A stretch of DNA of 64,000 bases. Origin: Salipaludibacillus aurantiacus. Its GTDB lineage: Bacteria > Bacillota > Bacilli > Bacillales > Salisediminibacteriaceae. A program made the position numbers and the translations under genes. Shown piece after piece: positions 10,982 to 18,852 of the stretch (the stretch's first letter is position 1; the number at the start of each line of letters is the position of its first letter). Location: assembly GCF_900111295.1 (NCBI RefSeq), contig NZ_FOGT01000009.1, positions 1 through 64,000 on the forward strand, given 5' to 3'. Under the pieces are notes generated by a model. That model was not told the origin of the DNA. It was given only the letters and a program-made list of their open reading frames with translations, and ran no database searches.

Positions 10982-11669
10982 CTCCGAATAAAAGCCATAA
11001 GACTGTAAAAAAGATCAAGGCTGCTGCCTCCATTCCTAACAGGTACCAAGGGTGAGGGCCGAGAAAGTCCAGAAGACTTGCGCCTGATGGTTTTCTCATA
11101 ATAAACCAGTAGTTCCCTCCTGTCGCCAGGTTAACTGCATAAATAACCGGCAGAAGCACATTTAAAAAAATTAAGGATTTCCATACACTTTTAAACGTTA
11201 AGGAGTATTTTTTCATCCATAAAAAATAAAATGCTGCCCAGATCACCATCATGTGGGTGTAAAAGAAATGCCAGAAACGGAAATGGGGCCAGCCGTAATC
11301 CAACACAGGTGTCACAAGCGCCTGAAGCGCCCCGCCGATCCCTGCCATGAACACCAGCTCAAATAAATGCCTGTTTCCCGTCAACAGCAGAACAATAACG
11401 AGGAGTACACTGATGTTGCTCAGTTCAAGAGGAAGTGCGTGGCTTACATTCCAGTTGCCAATACTTATAAGCCATCCATGATAGCCTAACTCAAAAAGGA
11501 CGAGAGAAAGGCCGAGAGCTATCTCTGTTTTCCTGTAAGATGCAAAAAGTTTTGAACGGCCTGCTGCGTATAATGCCGCTGTTATAACGAAAAGAATGAC
11601 AATCATTATTCCGTGCTGCAGTGAAAACATTGTAAACGGCGCCTCGGCAGCATCTCCGCTAAACCACAT
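10959..11669 (-). CDS. TIGR02206/YwaF-family membrane protein
   Basis: A 236-residue membrane protein with about six hydrophobic helices. It has the family's conserved segment after helix 3 (LPLELSNISVLLVIVLL) and the HFFYTH motif near residue 135. The family is widespread in Bacillus and has no known function. The gene is single and convergent with the reductase gene; its stop lies within the shared terminator hairpin. Confidence 0.8.
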   Translation of the reverse strand: MWFSGDAAEAPFTMFSLQHGIMIVILFVITAALYAAGRSKLFASYRKTEIALGLSLVLFELGYHGWLISIGNWNVSHALPLELSNISVLLVIVLLLTGNRHLFELVFMAGIGGALQALVTPVLDYGWPHFRFWHFFYTHMMVIWAAFYFLWMKKYSLTFKSVWKSLIFLNVLLPVIYAVNLATGGNYWFIMRKPSGASLLDFLGPHPWYLLGMEAAALIFFTVLWLLFGEKKRIAF

Positions 11670-11714
11670 AGCTCTAATCCTCCTCTGCTGCTAAATCTGG
11701 ATGTCGGGCAAAAA

Positions 11715-13142
11715 CTACAGCTCACCGCGCTCCATCATTGCTACCAGCGGAGAATGTTGAGCTGTGAATTGGGAGGCTGCCCTTTCGCTTAAACCCTCCG
11801 CTGCCTCATTTGCCTCTTTTATCTTCGCTCGTTCATTCAAAGTGAGAATTTGACGGTCTTTCATTATAAACTTTCCATCGACCATCACATCTGCCACTTC
11901 ACTTCCATTAGCTGAATAGACAAGGTTAGGTACAATATTTCTAACCGGCTTGCTGATAACAGGAGACATGGCAGGTGATTCGAGGTCGATAAAGACTAAA
12001 TCCGCTTTTTTCCCTTCTTCAAGAGAGCCGGTTTCATGGCCAAGTCCAATCGCTTGGGCAGCCTCAATTGTTGCCATCCTTAGCGCTTTAGTGGCTGTAA
12101 AAACAGCCGGGTCTTTTCTTTTCACTTTATTTAAAATGGCTGCAAACTTCATTTCGTTAAACATATTGTTACAGTTATTTCCCGGAGCCTGGTCTGAGCC
12201 GAGAGCAGCAAGGCCTCCTGCTTCAGTAAATTCCAGCACAGGCGGGACGATCCCATCAATAATTCCGATGCTTCCAGAACAATTAACCATAGAAGCACCT
12301 GAGGCTGCGACCATTTCAGTCTCCTTTTTTGTAGCTTCTGTTAAGTGAACAGCTAATAAGCGGTCATTTAAAAACCCTTCTTCATGCAGGAAAGGTATCG
12401 AACGTTTCCCGTACCTTTTTTCCATCTGTAAAATTTCCCGGTCACCCTGACATACATGCATATGCAGCTTTGTATCGTATTTCTCTGCAAGGCTCTTCGT
12501 TTCTTTAAGCAAGTCAAGGCTCATCATATCCGGCCCATGGGGACCGAACAGGCATGTCACTTTTCCATTGGCTGCCCCGTGCCATTTATCCATTAACTTA
12601 ATATTATTTTGAAGTTTTCTTTCCCCGATCGCAGGGTCAAACGGATAAAGTTCTCCTGCCGGAAGATCACCAATATCTTTGGGAATTTCATTGACCATTT
12701 CAGCAACCCTCGCCTTGGCGCCAATCTCAGCATAGTTCTCTGCAAGCTCATTCATATTTGAATCATAATCACAAAATGTAGTGGTACCTGCTTTCACTCC
12801 TTCAATGATATTTAGCATAGAACCTTTAAGATGATCGTCATCGGTCACATGCTTCATAAACGGCCAGAGGCCTTCCTCCATCCACCCCGTAATATCCTGC
12901 GCTACTCCCCGAAGTATGGCAAGGCCTGTATGAATGTGGGCGTCTATGAGTCCCGGCATAATGAGTTTCCCTTTAGCATCCACTTCTTCTTCAGTCTGGC
13001 AAACCTTCATCACTTCTTCGTGTGTGCCTGTTTTTATAATACGATTCCCTTTAACAGCAACTGCCCCGTCTTCTATCATTCCAACTCCCTCGCCTTTCAT
13101 CGTCAGGACATAAGCATGAGTAAATACGACATCTGCTTTCAT
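11715..13142 (-). CDS. Amidohydrolase of the TRZ/ATZ (MtaD-like deaminase) group
   Basis: A 475-residue cytosolic amidohydrolase. Metal motif LIDAHIHTGL near residue 60, then HMHVCQGDRE, a third His in AVHLTEAT and the Asp in ALGSDQAPGNN, all in the order of the mononuclear deaminase group (5-methylthioadenosine/S-adenosylhomocysteine deaminase, chlorohydrolases). The start is the ATG at 13142, preceded by AAGGAGGATAAA; an upstream ATG at 13193 adds 17 residues without a ribosome site. The substrate is unknown, probably an aminopurine or other N-heterocycle. Confidence 0.75.
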   Translation of the reverse strand: MKADVVFTHAYVLTMKGEGVGMIEDGAVAVKGNRIIKTGTHEEVMKVCQTEEEVDAKGKLIMPGLIDAHIHTGLAILRGVAQDITGWMEEGLWPFMKHVTDDDHLKGSMLNIIEGVKAGTTTFCDYDSNMNELAENYAEIGAKARVAEMVNEIPKDIGDLPAGELYPFDPAIGERKLQNNIKLMDKWHGAANGKVTCLFGPHGPDMMSLDLLKETKSLAEKYDTKLHMHVCQGDREILQMEKRYGKRSIPFLHEEGFLNDRLLAVHLTEATKKETEMVAASGASMVNCSGSIGIIDGIVPPVLEFTEAGGLAALGSDQAPGNNCNNMFNEMKFAAILNKVKRKDPAVFTATKALRMATIEAAQAIGLGHETGSLEEGKKADLVFIDLESPAMSPVISKPVRNIVPNLVYSANGSEVADVMVDGKFIMKDRQILTLNERAKIKEANEAAEGLSERAASQFTAQHSPLVAMMERGEL

Positions 13143-13304
13143 TTTATCCTCCTTAAAACTAGTATTATTTTCCTTTAAATTTTCGTTCCACACTACTTTT
13201 ATTCCTGTTTTTTTGTAAAAATAATGTTCTCACTGCTTTAATCAAGTATAATAAGATTACTAAACAATGAAAAACATGTAACAAAGTTTTACAGGGGGAT
13301 AACA

Positions 13305-14336
13305 ATGAGAAAAAGGAGTTTGTCTTTAGCCGGCTTACCGATTGTACTCTTATTGCCAGGGTGTGCCGTTGAAGACACAGACCACATAATTGAAAATGCT
13401 GTGGCCGCTCAGGAAAATCTGGAGAGTTATTATGCTGAAGTAGTCAGTACTTACTCATTTGAACAAGAGGAAAACACAATAAATTATCAGGAGTGGCATG
13501 TGAGGCCTGAAAAACATCGCATGGAAATGGATGACGGCTATATCTATGTATCTAACGGTGAACAGTCCTGGTCATATAATGAAGAGGAAAACACGGTTTC
13601 GGTATTTGAGAACTTAGGGGAAATGACAGAGGACCTTCCTGACGAGTCAGATATGATGCGTGAGATGCTGACAGAGATGATGAACTCCAACAAGGTGAAG
13701 GCTGAGGGAAAGGAGACGGTTGCTAACCGTCCCACTATCCACCTTTCTTTAAGCCCTAAAGGAAATGAAGCTGCAGAAAAGATGAACGGCCACTATGAGA
13801 TCTGGATTGATGAAGAAACGTATATGCCTCTAAAAATGGTCTGGGAAGACGAGAACTTTCATTCTGAAACTGTTTATGAGCATATAGAATTCAATATTGA
13901 TCTGGAAGAAGACTTATTTACTTTTGAAATTCCTGAAGGAGCCGAAATAGAATCTGTCGATCACACACCAGAATCCCTTACTCTTGAAGAGCTTCAGAAC
14001 GAAACAGAGGACGAGATTCCTGAGCTGACTGAAATTCCTGAAGGCTATGAATTTCAGGACGCCATGCACTTTAAAGATTTCGGTGAAAGCATGATAGAGT
14101 ATATGAACGATTCAGGAGAATACTTAATTTTATCTGTATCTGAAGAAAAACGCGGGATAGAGGAAGAAAAGGAAGATGAACTGCTGGAAATAGGCCGGTA
14201 CGTAGGGACCTACTCAGATATGTATGATATGCAGTTTCTTTCCTGGAACACCGGTAAATTCCATCTTGAACTCATCACATCAAGTGAAGAACTATCTAAA
14301 GAGGATCTGCTCGGGATCGCGGAAAAAATTGAGTAG
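13305..14336 (+). CDS. LolA-like/DUF4367-type lipoprotein
   Basis: A 343-residue acidic lipoprotein. The signal peptide ends in the lipobox LLPGC near residues 15-19, so it is anchored outside the membrane. Residues 25-210 resemble the LolA-like outer-membrane-lipoprotein-carrier fold found in Gram-positive sporulation and envelope proteins (WHVRPEKHRMEM and VYEHIEFNIDLEEDLFTFEIP segments). The last third (FQDAMHFKDFGESMIEYM and on) resembles DUF4367. High Glu content fits a halotolerant surface protein. The function is unknown. Confidence 0.65.
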   Translation: MRKRSLSLAGLPIVLLLPGCAVEDTDHIIENAVAAQENLESYYAEVVSTYSFEQEENTINYQEWHVRPEKHRMEMDDGYIYVSNGEQSWSYNEEENTVSVFENLGEMTEDLPDESDMMREMLTEMMNSNKVKAEGKETVANRPTIHLSLSPKGNEAAEKMNGHYEIWIDEETYMPLKMVWEDENFHSETVYEHIEFNIDLEEDLFTFEIPEGAEIESVDHTPESLTLEELQNETEDEIPELTEIPEGYEFQDAMHFKDFGESMIEYMNDSGEYLILSVSEEKRGIEEEKEDELLEIGRYVGTYSDMYDMQFLSWNTGKFHLELITSSEELSKEDLLGIAEKIE

Positions 14337-14427
14337 CAGAAAAAGGCTTTACTATAAGGCTGCTAATTAAATCATTGTACCGCCCCTCCTTATTTCCGTT
14401 AGGAATTTGGTGGGCTTTTATTTTTGG

Positions 14428-14456
14428 CAAAAAAAATCCCCAGCCGGTAAGGCTGG
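14428..14456 (-). terminator. Terminator of the DJ-1/PfpI gene
   Basis: CCAGCC pairs with GGCTGG around GGTAA, with eight T following on the minus strand. Confidence 0.8.
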
Positions 14457-14474
14457 AGACTGGTATATTTCCAT

Positions 14475-14984
14475 TTATTTTAACTGGTTTAAAGACTCTC
14501 TGTTAAATGCTTCAAGGTCATCAGGGGTACGGCTTGTTACGAGGTTGCCGCATACAACAACTTCTTCATCAAACACATTAGCCCCCGCATGGCGTAAATC
14601 CATTAATATAGACTTAAAGCCTGTCACTTTTCTGCCGCGAAGGACGTCAGCTGTAATCAGCAGTTGAGGCCCATGACAAATGGCGAATACAGGCTTGTCC
14701 TTTAAAATAAAATGCTTTGAAAATTCTACGAAACGATCGTCAGTCCTTAATAGATCCGGTGAAAAGCCTCCTGGGATAAACAGAGCATCGTAATCTGAAG
14801 GATCAGCATCTCCAATTCCTACGTCAACTGTCTCTTTCGCTTCACCGTTTTTGCCTTCTACTTCTTTCCCCTGTTCAGGGCCAATCACTGTAACTTCGTG
14901 ACCTTCACCCTTCAAGGCATCTAATGGGGAAGTATATTCTGAATCCTCAAACATACTTGTCATTACACATGCTACTTTACTCAT
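14475..14984 (-). CDS. DJ-1/PfpI-family protein (YfkM-like stress protein)
   Basis: A 169-residue class I glutamine-amidotransferase-like protein. The nucleophile elbow AICHGPQLL carries the conserved Cys near residue 101, with the upstream acidic segment LFIPGGFSPD. Relatives act as stress-linked deglycases or chaperones; B. subtilis YfkM (general stress protein 18) is the closest type I know. A near-perfect sigma-B promoter lies upstream. Family is secure; activity is not. Confidence 0.88.
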   Translation of the reverse strand: MSKVACVMTSMFEDSEYTSPLDALKGEGHEVTVIGPEQGKEVEGKNGEAKETVDVGIGDADPSDYDALFIPGGFSPDLLRTDDRFVEFSKHFILKDKPVFAICHGPQLLITADVLRGRKVTGFKSILMDLRHAGANVFDEEVVVCGNLVTSRTPDDLEAFNRESLNQLK

Positions 14985-15025
14985 ATCAGACAGTCACCCT
15001 TTCTGTAAAATTCATCAATTAATGT

Positions 15026-15051
15026 ATACCCTTAGGTTTTTAACGTAAAAC
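15026..15051 (-). promoter_or_regulatory. Sigma-B promoter of the DJ-1/PfpI gene
   Basis: On the minus strand GTTTTA (15046-15051), 14 bases, GGGTAT (15026-15031). The -10 matches the sigma-B consensus fully and the -35 differs at one base; it lies about 40 bases before the start codon. Confidence 0.75.
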
Positions 15052-15118
15052 GTTACTGAACTATATTATTACCTTGGCTTACCGCCAGGCTTATAACACA
15101 GCAAAACTTTCTCACATA

Positions 15119-15147
15119 TAAAAGAACTGCTTGTCAGCAGCTCTTTT
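15119..15147 (-). terminator. Terminator after the 60-residue gene
   Basis: AAAGAGCTGCTGACAAGCAG folds on itself (minus strand) and is followed by TTCTTTTAT, just downstream of the stop at 15157. Confidence 0.75.
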
Positions 15148-15156
15148 ATAACACAG

Positions 15157-15339
15157 TTATTGGCACATCATCATTTTAATTGAACAGTCAGGATATTTTT
15201 GCTTCATATTTTCATAATAATAAATACGGCTTTTTTCGGATTTAAAATTAATTTCCAATAATTGCTCATCATTTTTTTTCTCGTCTAAAGGCTTTTCATT
15301 CCCGTGCCGGTCTAACACGATCACTTTATATTTTTTCAC
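15157..15339 (-). CDS. Small hypothetical protein, 60 residues
   Basis: I do not recognise the family. The GTG start at 15339 has GGGAGGG six bases upstream; an in-frame ATG 48 bases earlier lacks one. The product is charged and soluble (KKYKVIVLDRHGNEKPLDE at the start, MMMCQ at the end), with a beta-strand then helix pattern and a YYYENMKQKYPD segment. It has its own terminator and a possible sigma-B promoter, so it is probably a real single-gene stress unit. Confidence 0.55.
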   Translation of the reverse strand: MKKYKVIVLDRHGNEKPLDEKKNDEQLLEINFKSEKSRIYYYENMKQKYPDCSIKMMMCQ

Positions 15340-15376
15340 GAATGACCCTCCCTTGTATTCTCTTTGTAATATTCTT

Positions 15377-15402
15377 TTACCCCGCACCTATGAAAATTAA
15401 TC
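15377..15402 (-). promoter_or_regulatory. Possible sigma-B promoter
   Basis: Minus strand GATTAA (15397-15402), 14 bases, GGGTAA (15377-15382). The -10 matches the pattern fully and the -35 differs at one base; it is 38 bases before the GTG at 15339. Confidence 0.45.
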
Positions 15403-15433
15403 TCACACTGTGAAGATTTTGTAAAAAATATAA

Positions 15434-15480
15434 TAAAAACTAAGGCTTATAGCCGATAGATCTGGCGAAAAGCCTTAGTT
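15434..15480 (-). terminator. Terminator of the DUF2294-type gene
   Basis: AACTAAGGCTT pairs with AAGCCTTAGTT around a 21-base loop, followed by TTTTATT on the minus strand. Confidence 0.75.
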
Positions 15481-15548
15481 TCTCCCTGTACTTTAATCCT
15501 TTAAACGAGATAAATGGGTAAAGATCAGCCTTAATACCAGGCTGGTCT

Positions 15549-16256
15549 TCAGGAGGGTTTATTGACTGAAGAGGTAACAAATACAAAGTAACCGATATCT
15601 TCAGCGAAATTCCAGTCTACAAATGTTTCAATAATCTTCCGGTTTAAAATTTTTTCAAGTTTTTCCTGGTCAATCAATCTTTTTTCCATCGGGCGTTTCG
15701 TTAATTTCAGTTCTTCGGTAAAATTATTTTTAATCAGTTCTTTTTCAACATTCACTAATATTCCCGATCTTTTAGTAACGATTGTCCTGTCGTTTAACCA
15801 GTAGACTTCTGTTTTTTCGGGCATCTTCTGGCCTCTTTTACTTGCTTCATTTATCTCTTTATAAAATTTTTCCTCCAGAGAAGAAGCCAAGCCGGAAACA
15901 TTCGGTTCTTTTTCCCCTTCAGGCAGCCAGCCGAATATCATGCCTGACCGGTTTTCAAGGTTCCAGTCGTAATGAAGATCCTTCACATTAATGTCAGCTA
16001 TCTCTTTCAGTTTAAATATAATATCGTTTAACAGTTCCTCCATTAACAAATCCCGCGTTTCTTCTACCCTTTTTCTTTCACCTTTCTCAAGAAGGACCCG
16101 CTCCATGGACGCCAGGAAATCACGTAAATAAATCGTAATAAAGGGAGGTTTGATCGTTACGAAAACAGACGTCGGACCTTTTCCGAACTTGTCCCTGATC
16201 AGCCTGCCAATGTAACTTGAGATTTTAGAGTACGTCTGAGAGTTGTTTGTTGGCAT
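15549..16256 (-). CDS. Protein with two DUF2294-like domains
   Basis: A 235-residue soluble protein made of two similar halves. The first has GKGPTSVFVTIKPPFITIYL then a helix (LASMERVLLEKGE) and ends YDWNLENRSGMIFG. The second has TEVYWLNDRTIVTKRSG, a helix with VEKELIKN and ends VDWNFAEDIGYFVF. Both follow the DUF2294 pattern of strand pair, helix and a D-W-N-strand close. The family's function is unknown. The ribosome site is AAGGGTG, and the gene has its own terminator. Confidence 0.65.
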   Translation of the reverse strand: MPTNNSQTYSKISSYIGRLIRDKFGKGPTSVFVTIKPPFITIYLRDFLASMERVLLEKGERKRVEETRDLLMEELLNDIIFKLKEIADINVKDLHYDWNLENRSGMIFGWLPEGEKEPNVSGLASSLEEKFYKEINEASKRGQKMPEKTEVYWLNDRTIVTKRSGILVNVEKELIKNNFTEELKLTKRPMEKRLIDQEKLEKILNRKIIETFVDWNFAEDIGYFVFVTSSVNKPS

Positions 16257-16344
16257 AATATCACACCCTTTATTATACTTATCTGTTGTTTTACCTTATT
16301 ATAACTTAATTTACGGTCTTTAAACAGTCCTTCTGCATCTTCAA

Positions 16345-16548
16345 TCAATCTATAAACTCTGGTTTAACGGCCTTCAAATGACAGTGCCTGCATTCTTCAT
16401 ATCCGTCTTCTGAAATTAATTTTTCAAGGTATCCTGCGTTATGAGTGAATTCCCTTTTTTCTACTTGAGTTTCGTGAAAGCGGCACTTGTCATTAGCGAA
16501 AGTTGTTCTGTGAATAAGTTTCTGTTTGTGGTCAATTAAATAATTCAT
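16345..16548 (-). CDS. Small Cys/His protein, 67 residues
   Basis: Not recognised. The product has CRFHETQVEKREFTHN in the middle and ECRHCHLK near residues 56-63, so a single small metal-binding or redox CxxC site is possible. The ribosome site is AAAGGGGAGC before the ATG. A perfect terminator-like hairpin in its own 5' leader (16571-16617) suggests attenuation. Confidence 0.6.
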   Translation of the reverse strand: MNYLIDHKQKLIHRTTFANDKCRFHETQVEKREFTHNAGYLEKLISEDGYEECRHCHLKAVKPEFID

Positions 16549-16570
16549 TTCTGCTCCCCTTTCCGAAAAT

Positions 16571-16617
16571 AAAAAAGCCGAAAAGGATGCACGTCACGTG
16601 TACATCCTTTTCGGCTT
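16571..16617 (-). terminator. Terminator hairpin in the leader of the 67-residue gene
   Basis: AAGCCGAAAAGGATG pairs with CATCCTTTTCGGCTT, followed on the minus strand by TTTTTTATTTT. It is upstream of the gene at 16548 and no minus-strand gene lies close to its right, so it is not a normal end-of-gene terminator. Confidence 0.7.
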
Positions 16618-16832
16618 ATGTACGGCTCTTTGGTCCGAAGCATTTCCACCTGTCTATTTGTATCTATAGAATATATAATAATATCGAAAAATCTATTCCC
16701 GGAAACCCTATTGTTTTCCAAGCAAAGACAATTTTACTATAATAGATAGACAAGTTCAAGCAATTAACAGACTGATAAACTAACAGAAGTATCCCTTATG
16801 AAAACAAACTCACAATTAAAGGAGCTGATAAG

Positions 16833-17240
16833 ATGATTAAAGGGCTTGCACATGTCGCCTTGACTGTTGAAGATATGGAAAAATCATTACATTTTTATAC
16901 CGACATCCTCGGCTTGAAGCACGCGTTTCAAGTAAAAGATGATAAGGGCCAGCCATGGATTGAGTACGTTCAGACCGGTCCCCGCCAGTTTATCGAACTT
17001 TTCCACGGTGGAAAAAACAAGCACGAGCCGGTTGACCGGGAAATTGGCGTTCATCACCTATGCCTCCGGGTTGAAGACGTTAACCTTGTCGCGGATGACC
17101 TTGAGGCGAAAGGGGTCTCCTTGGATGTAAAACCTAAACGGGGAAAAGGCGGAAACTATCAATGCTGGGTGAGGGACCCGGACGGAAATAAGATAGAATT
17201 TCTTCAGCCAGATGCGGATTCTCCACACATGGCTGACTGA
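16833..17240 (+). CDS. Glyoxalase/VOC-family protein (lactoylglutathione-lyase-like)
   Basis: A 135-residue vicinal-oxygen-chelate protein. The first beta-alpha-beta-beta module is LAHVALTVEDMEKSLHFYTD with the metal-ligand His near residue 6. FIELFH gives a Glu ligand, GVHHLCLRVEDV starts the second module, and NKIEFLQP supplies the final Glu. The pattern fits glyoxalase I-like enzymes that remove methylglyoxal; the thiol cofactor in Bacillus would be bacillithiol. The ribosome site AAAGGAG decides the ATG at 16833. Confidence 0.8.
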   Translation: MIKGLAHVALTVEDMEKSLHFYTDILGLKHAFQVKDDKGQPWIEYVQTGPRQFIELFHGGKNKHEPVDREIGVHHLCLRVEDVNLVADDLEAKGVSLDVKPKRGKGGNYQCWVRDPDGNKIEFLQPDADSPHMAD

Positions 17241-17261
17241 TTTTATATGATGGCGCCCCCC

Positions 17262-17362
17262 CTGACGGACGGAAATCACTCTTTTTCTGAAAAAAAAACA
17301 GCCGAACAAAATTCGAAAATTTTGTTCGGCTTTCTTTATGATTACTCTTCTTTTCTCCCAGC
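17262..17362. repeat. Duplicated terminator element, copy 1
   Basis: About 100 bases similar to 20456-20556. The core is the hairpin AGCCGAACAAAATTCGAAAA plus its complement (17300-17331), flanked by A- and T-runs so that it can stop transcription on both strands. The similarity extends outside the hairpin (GGA-GGAAATCACT on the left, CTCTTCTTTTCTCCCAGC on the right). It lies between the convergent VOC and superoxide dismutase genes. Confidence 0.75.
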
Positions 17363-17370
17363 CTGTTTGA

Positions 17371-18291
17371 TTAATACGGTTCCCACTTAACTTGGCGTGC
17401 CTGCTTAAACCTTGCAGCAACATTATCCCAGTCAATGACTTTCCAGAAATTATCCACGTATTCTCCCCGGTTATTTTTATATTGTAAATAATAAGCATGC
17501 TCCCAGACATCAAGGCCTAACAGCGGGATCATATCCTGCTGACTCAGCAAATGATGGAATTCTGCCTGCAGAATTTCCAGACGACGGGCTCTCGGTGCCC
17601 AGACTAAAAGGGCCCAGCCGACTCCCTGTACTTTATTTGCTGCTTCGCTGAAATGCCTTTTAAAAGCCTCAAAACTTCCAAAATCCTGTGTAATTTGCCT
17701 GAGGAGCTGACCAGACGGCTTCCCTCCTCCTGCAGGACTCATATTTTTCCAGAACATCGTATGAAGATAATGACCCGCTCCATGGAAGGCCGCTTCTCTC
17801 TCCCAATGCCTGATTAAATCAAAATCATCTGTTTCACGTGCTTTTTTCATTTCCATCTCTGCTTTATTTAACCCGTCTACATAGCTCTGATGGTGCTCCT
17901 GATGATGCAATTTCATAATTTCTTCCGCAATTACCGGTTCTAACGCATCGTAGCTATAGGGCAGGGGCGGGAGCCTATGTTCTCCAGGCGGAATTCTTCG
18001 ATTATTTCCGCCAGTCACTTCAGCTCGGCTGTTGCCGTATAAGGACCGCCAATGTTCGTAAGATTGGGAGAGACGGCTGACTTGCTGTGTGAAAACGTGT
18101 TGGAGCTTCTCGTTTTGCTCATCTTCCAGAAGTTTCCCTCTAAATTTTTTTAAAGTTTCCAGCTCCTCCATAACCTTTTCTTTTTCATGTGAAAAAGGAT
18201 CTTCTGACCGGGTACTCACTCCTTTTTCCAGCCTCGTCATCCATTCATCAACTTCACTAACATATAAATTCCAATTATTATTTACGTCCAC
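17371..18291 (-). CDS. Mn/Fe superoxide dismutase with a long N-terminal extension (SodF-like)
   Basis: A 306-residue protein. Residues 105-300 form an iron/manganese superoxide dismutase: metal-ligand His in KLHHQEHHQSYV (about 129), second His in HYLHTMFW (about 177), and Asp and His in LGLDVWEHAYYLQY. Residues 1-100 are a charged helical extension (LEKGVSTRSEDPFSHEKEKV) found in the SodF/YojM-like Bacillus group and absent from SodA. The active site is complete. There is no signal peptide, so it is cytoplasmic or spore-associated. Confidence 0.88.
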   Translation of the reverse strand: MDVNNNWNLYVSEVDEWMTRLEKGVSTRSEDPFSHEKEKVMEELETLKKFRGKLLEDEQNEKLQHVFTQQVSRLSQSYEHWRSLYGNSRAEVTGGNNRRIPPGEHRLPPLPYSYDALEPVIAEEIMKLHHQEHHQSYVDGLNKAEMEMKKARETDDFDLIRHWEREAAFHGAGHYLHTMFWKNMSPAGGGKPSGQLLRQITQDFGSFEAFKRHFSEAANKVQGVGWALLVWAPRARRLEILQAEFHHLLSQQDMIPLLGLDVWEHAYYLQYKNNRGEYVDNFWKVIDWDNVAARFKQARQVKWEPY

Positions 18292-18401
18292 TCATTTCAC
18301 TCCTTCATTTCCTGATAAATTGCCCATCCTTCTTATTCAAAGATATCCTATGAAGGAGCAAAGTTTCGGGTGCCTGCCCTCACCTGCCTTTAAACGTCCA
18401 C

Positions 18402-18430
18402 AAAAAAGACCGAAGCCTCAGCTCCGGTCT
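18402..18430 (-). terminator. Terminator overlapping the 71-residue gene
   Basis: AGACCGGAGCTGAGGCTTCG folds as GACCG/CGGTC on the minus strand and is followed by six T. It overlaps the stop codon at 18418. Confidence 0.75.
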
Positions 18431-18633
18431 TTATCTGTAGATGAACGGTCTTTCGTCTTGTCTTTATTTTTGCCTCTCTGCTCTTCCTCTTCGTATTTTA
18501 TATCTTCGAGAGGAAGTTCATCGATCGGCATCTGTTTCTGATCCCGTTCCATTTGCTTTTCTTTATTGCTCTTAAAAACACTATCTTTTTCATTCTTTTC
18601 GTGTTTATCCGGCATGCTGACCCTCCTGTCCAT
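18418..18633 (-). CDS. Small highly charged hypothetical protein
   Basis: A 71-residue protein made almost wholly of Lys, Asp, Glu, Arg and Ser (for example YEEEEQRGKNKDKTKDRSS), with no hydrophobic core, so probably disordered. The start at 18633 is preceded by GGAGGGTC-type ribosome bases. I cannot assign a function. It may be a small spore or desiccation-type protein, but nothing in the sequence proves this. Confidence 0.5.
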   Translation of the reverse strand: MDRRVSMPDKHEKNEKDSVFKSNKEKQMERDQKQMPIDELPLEDIKYEEEEQRGKNKDKTKDRSSTDKDRS

Positions 18634-18688
18634 TGTTTCTTTTTAAAGAACAAGAAACACAATCATAATCAACCGGTATCTTTCTTAG

Positions 18689-18757
18689 TTAGAGCAGGCT
18701 TAATAAAAGACTCACTACTACAATTGCACCTATAATCATTAGAATAGTCCGTAACAT
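18689..18757 (-). CDS. 22-residue membrane microprotein
   Basis: ATG at 18757, AAGGAG seven bases upstream, stop at 18689. The product is one hydrophobic helix: MLRTILMIIGAIVVV then SLLLSLL, with a single Arg near the start as positive-inside anchor. It resembles the single-helix small membrane proteins of Bacillus that help respiratory or sporulation complexes, but I do not recognise this one. Glutamate dehydrogenase is upstream and the charged 71-residue protein downstream on the same strand. Confidence 0.5.
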   Translation of the reverse strand: MLRTILMIIGAIVVVSLLLSLL

Positions 18758-18852
18758 ATTTTCAGCTCCTTCTTAATTGATCATGTTAATTAACCGGTTC
18801 CCATTACAGAAAAAAATTAAACAAATCTAATGAATTTCTTTATAATTTAACC

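Noticed and set aside
15026-15031. ATACCC here as a CstR operator
   Set aside because: The second half (GGTAT at the right spacing) is missing; the bases are better explained as the sigma-B -10 on the other strand.
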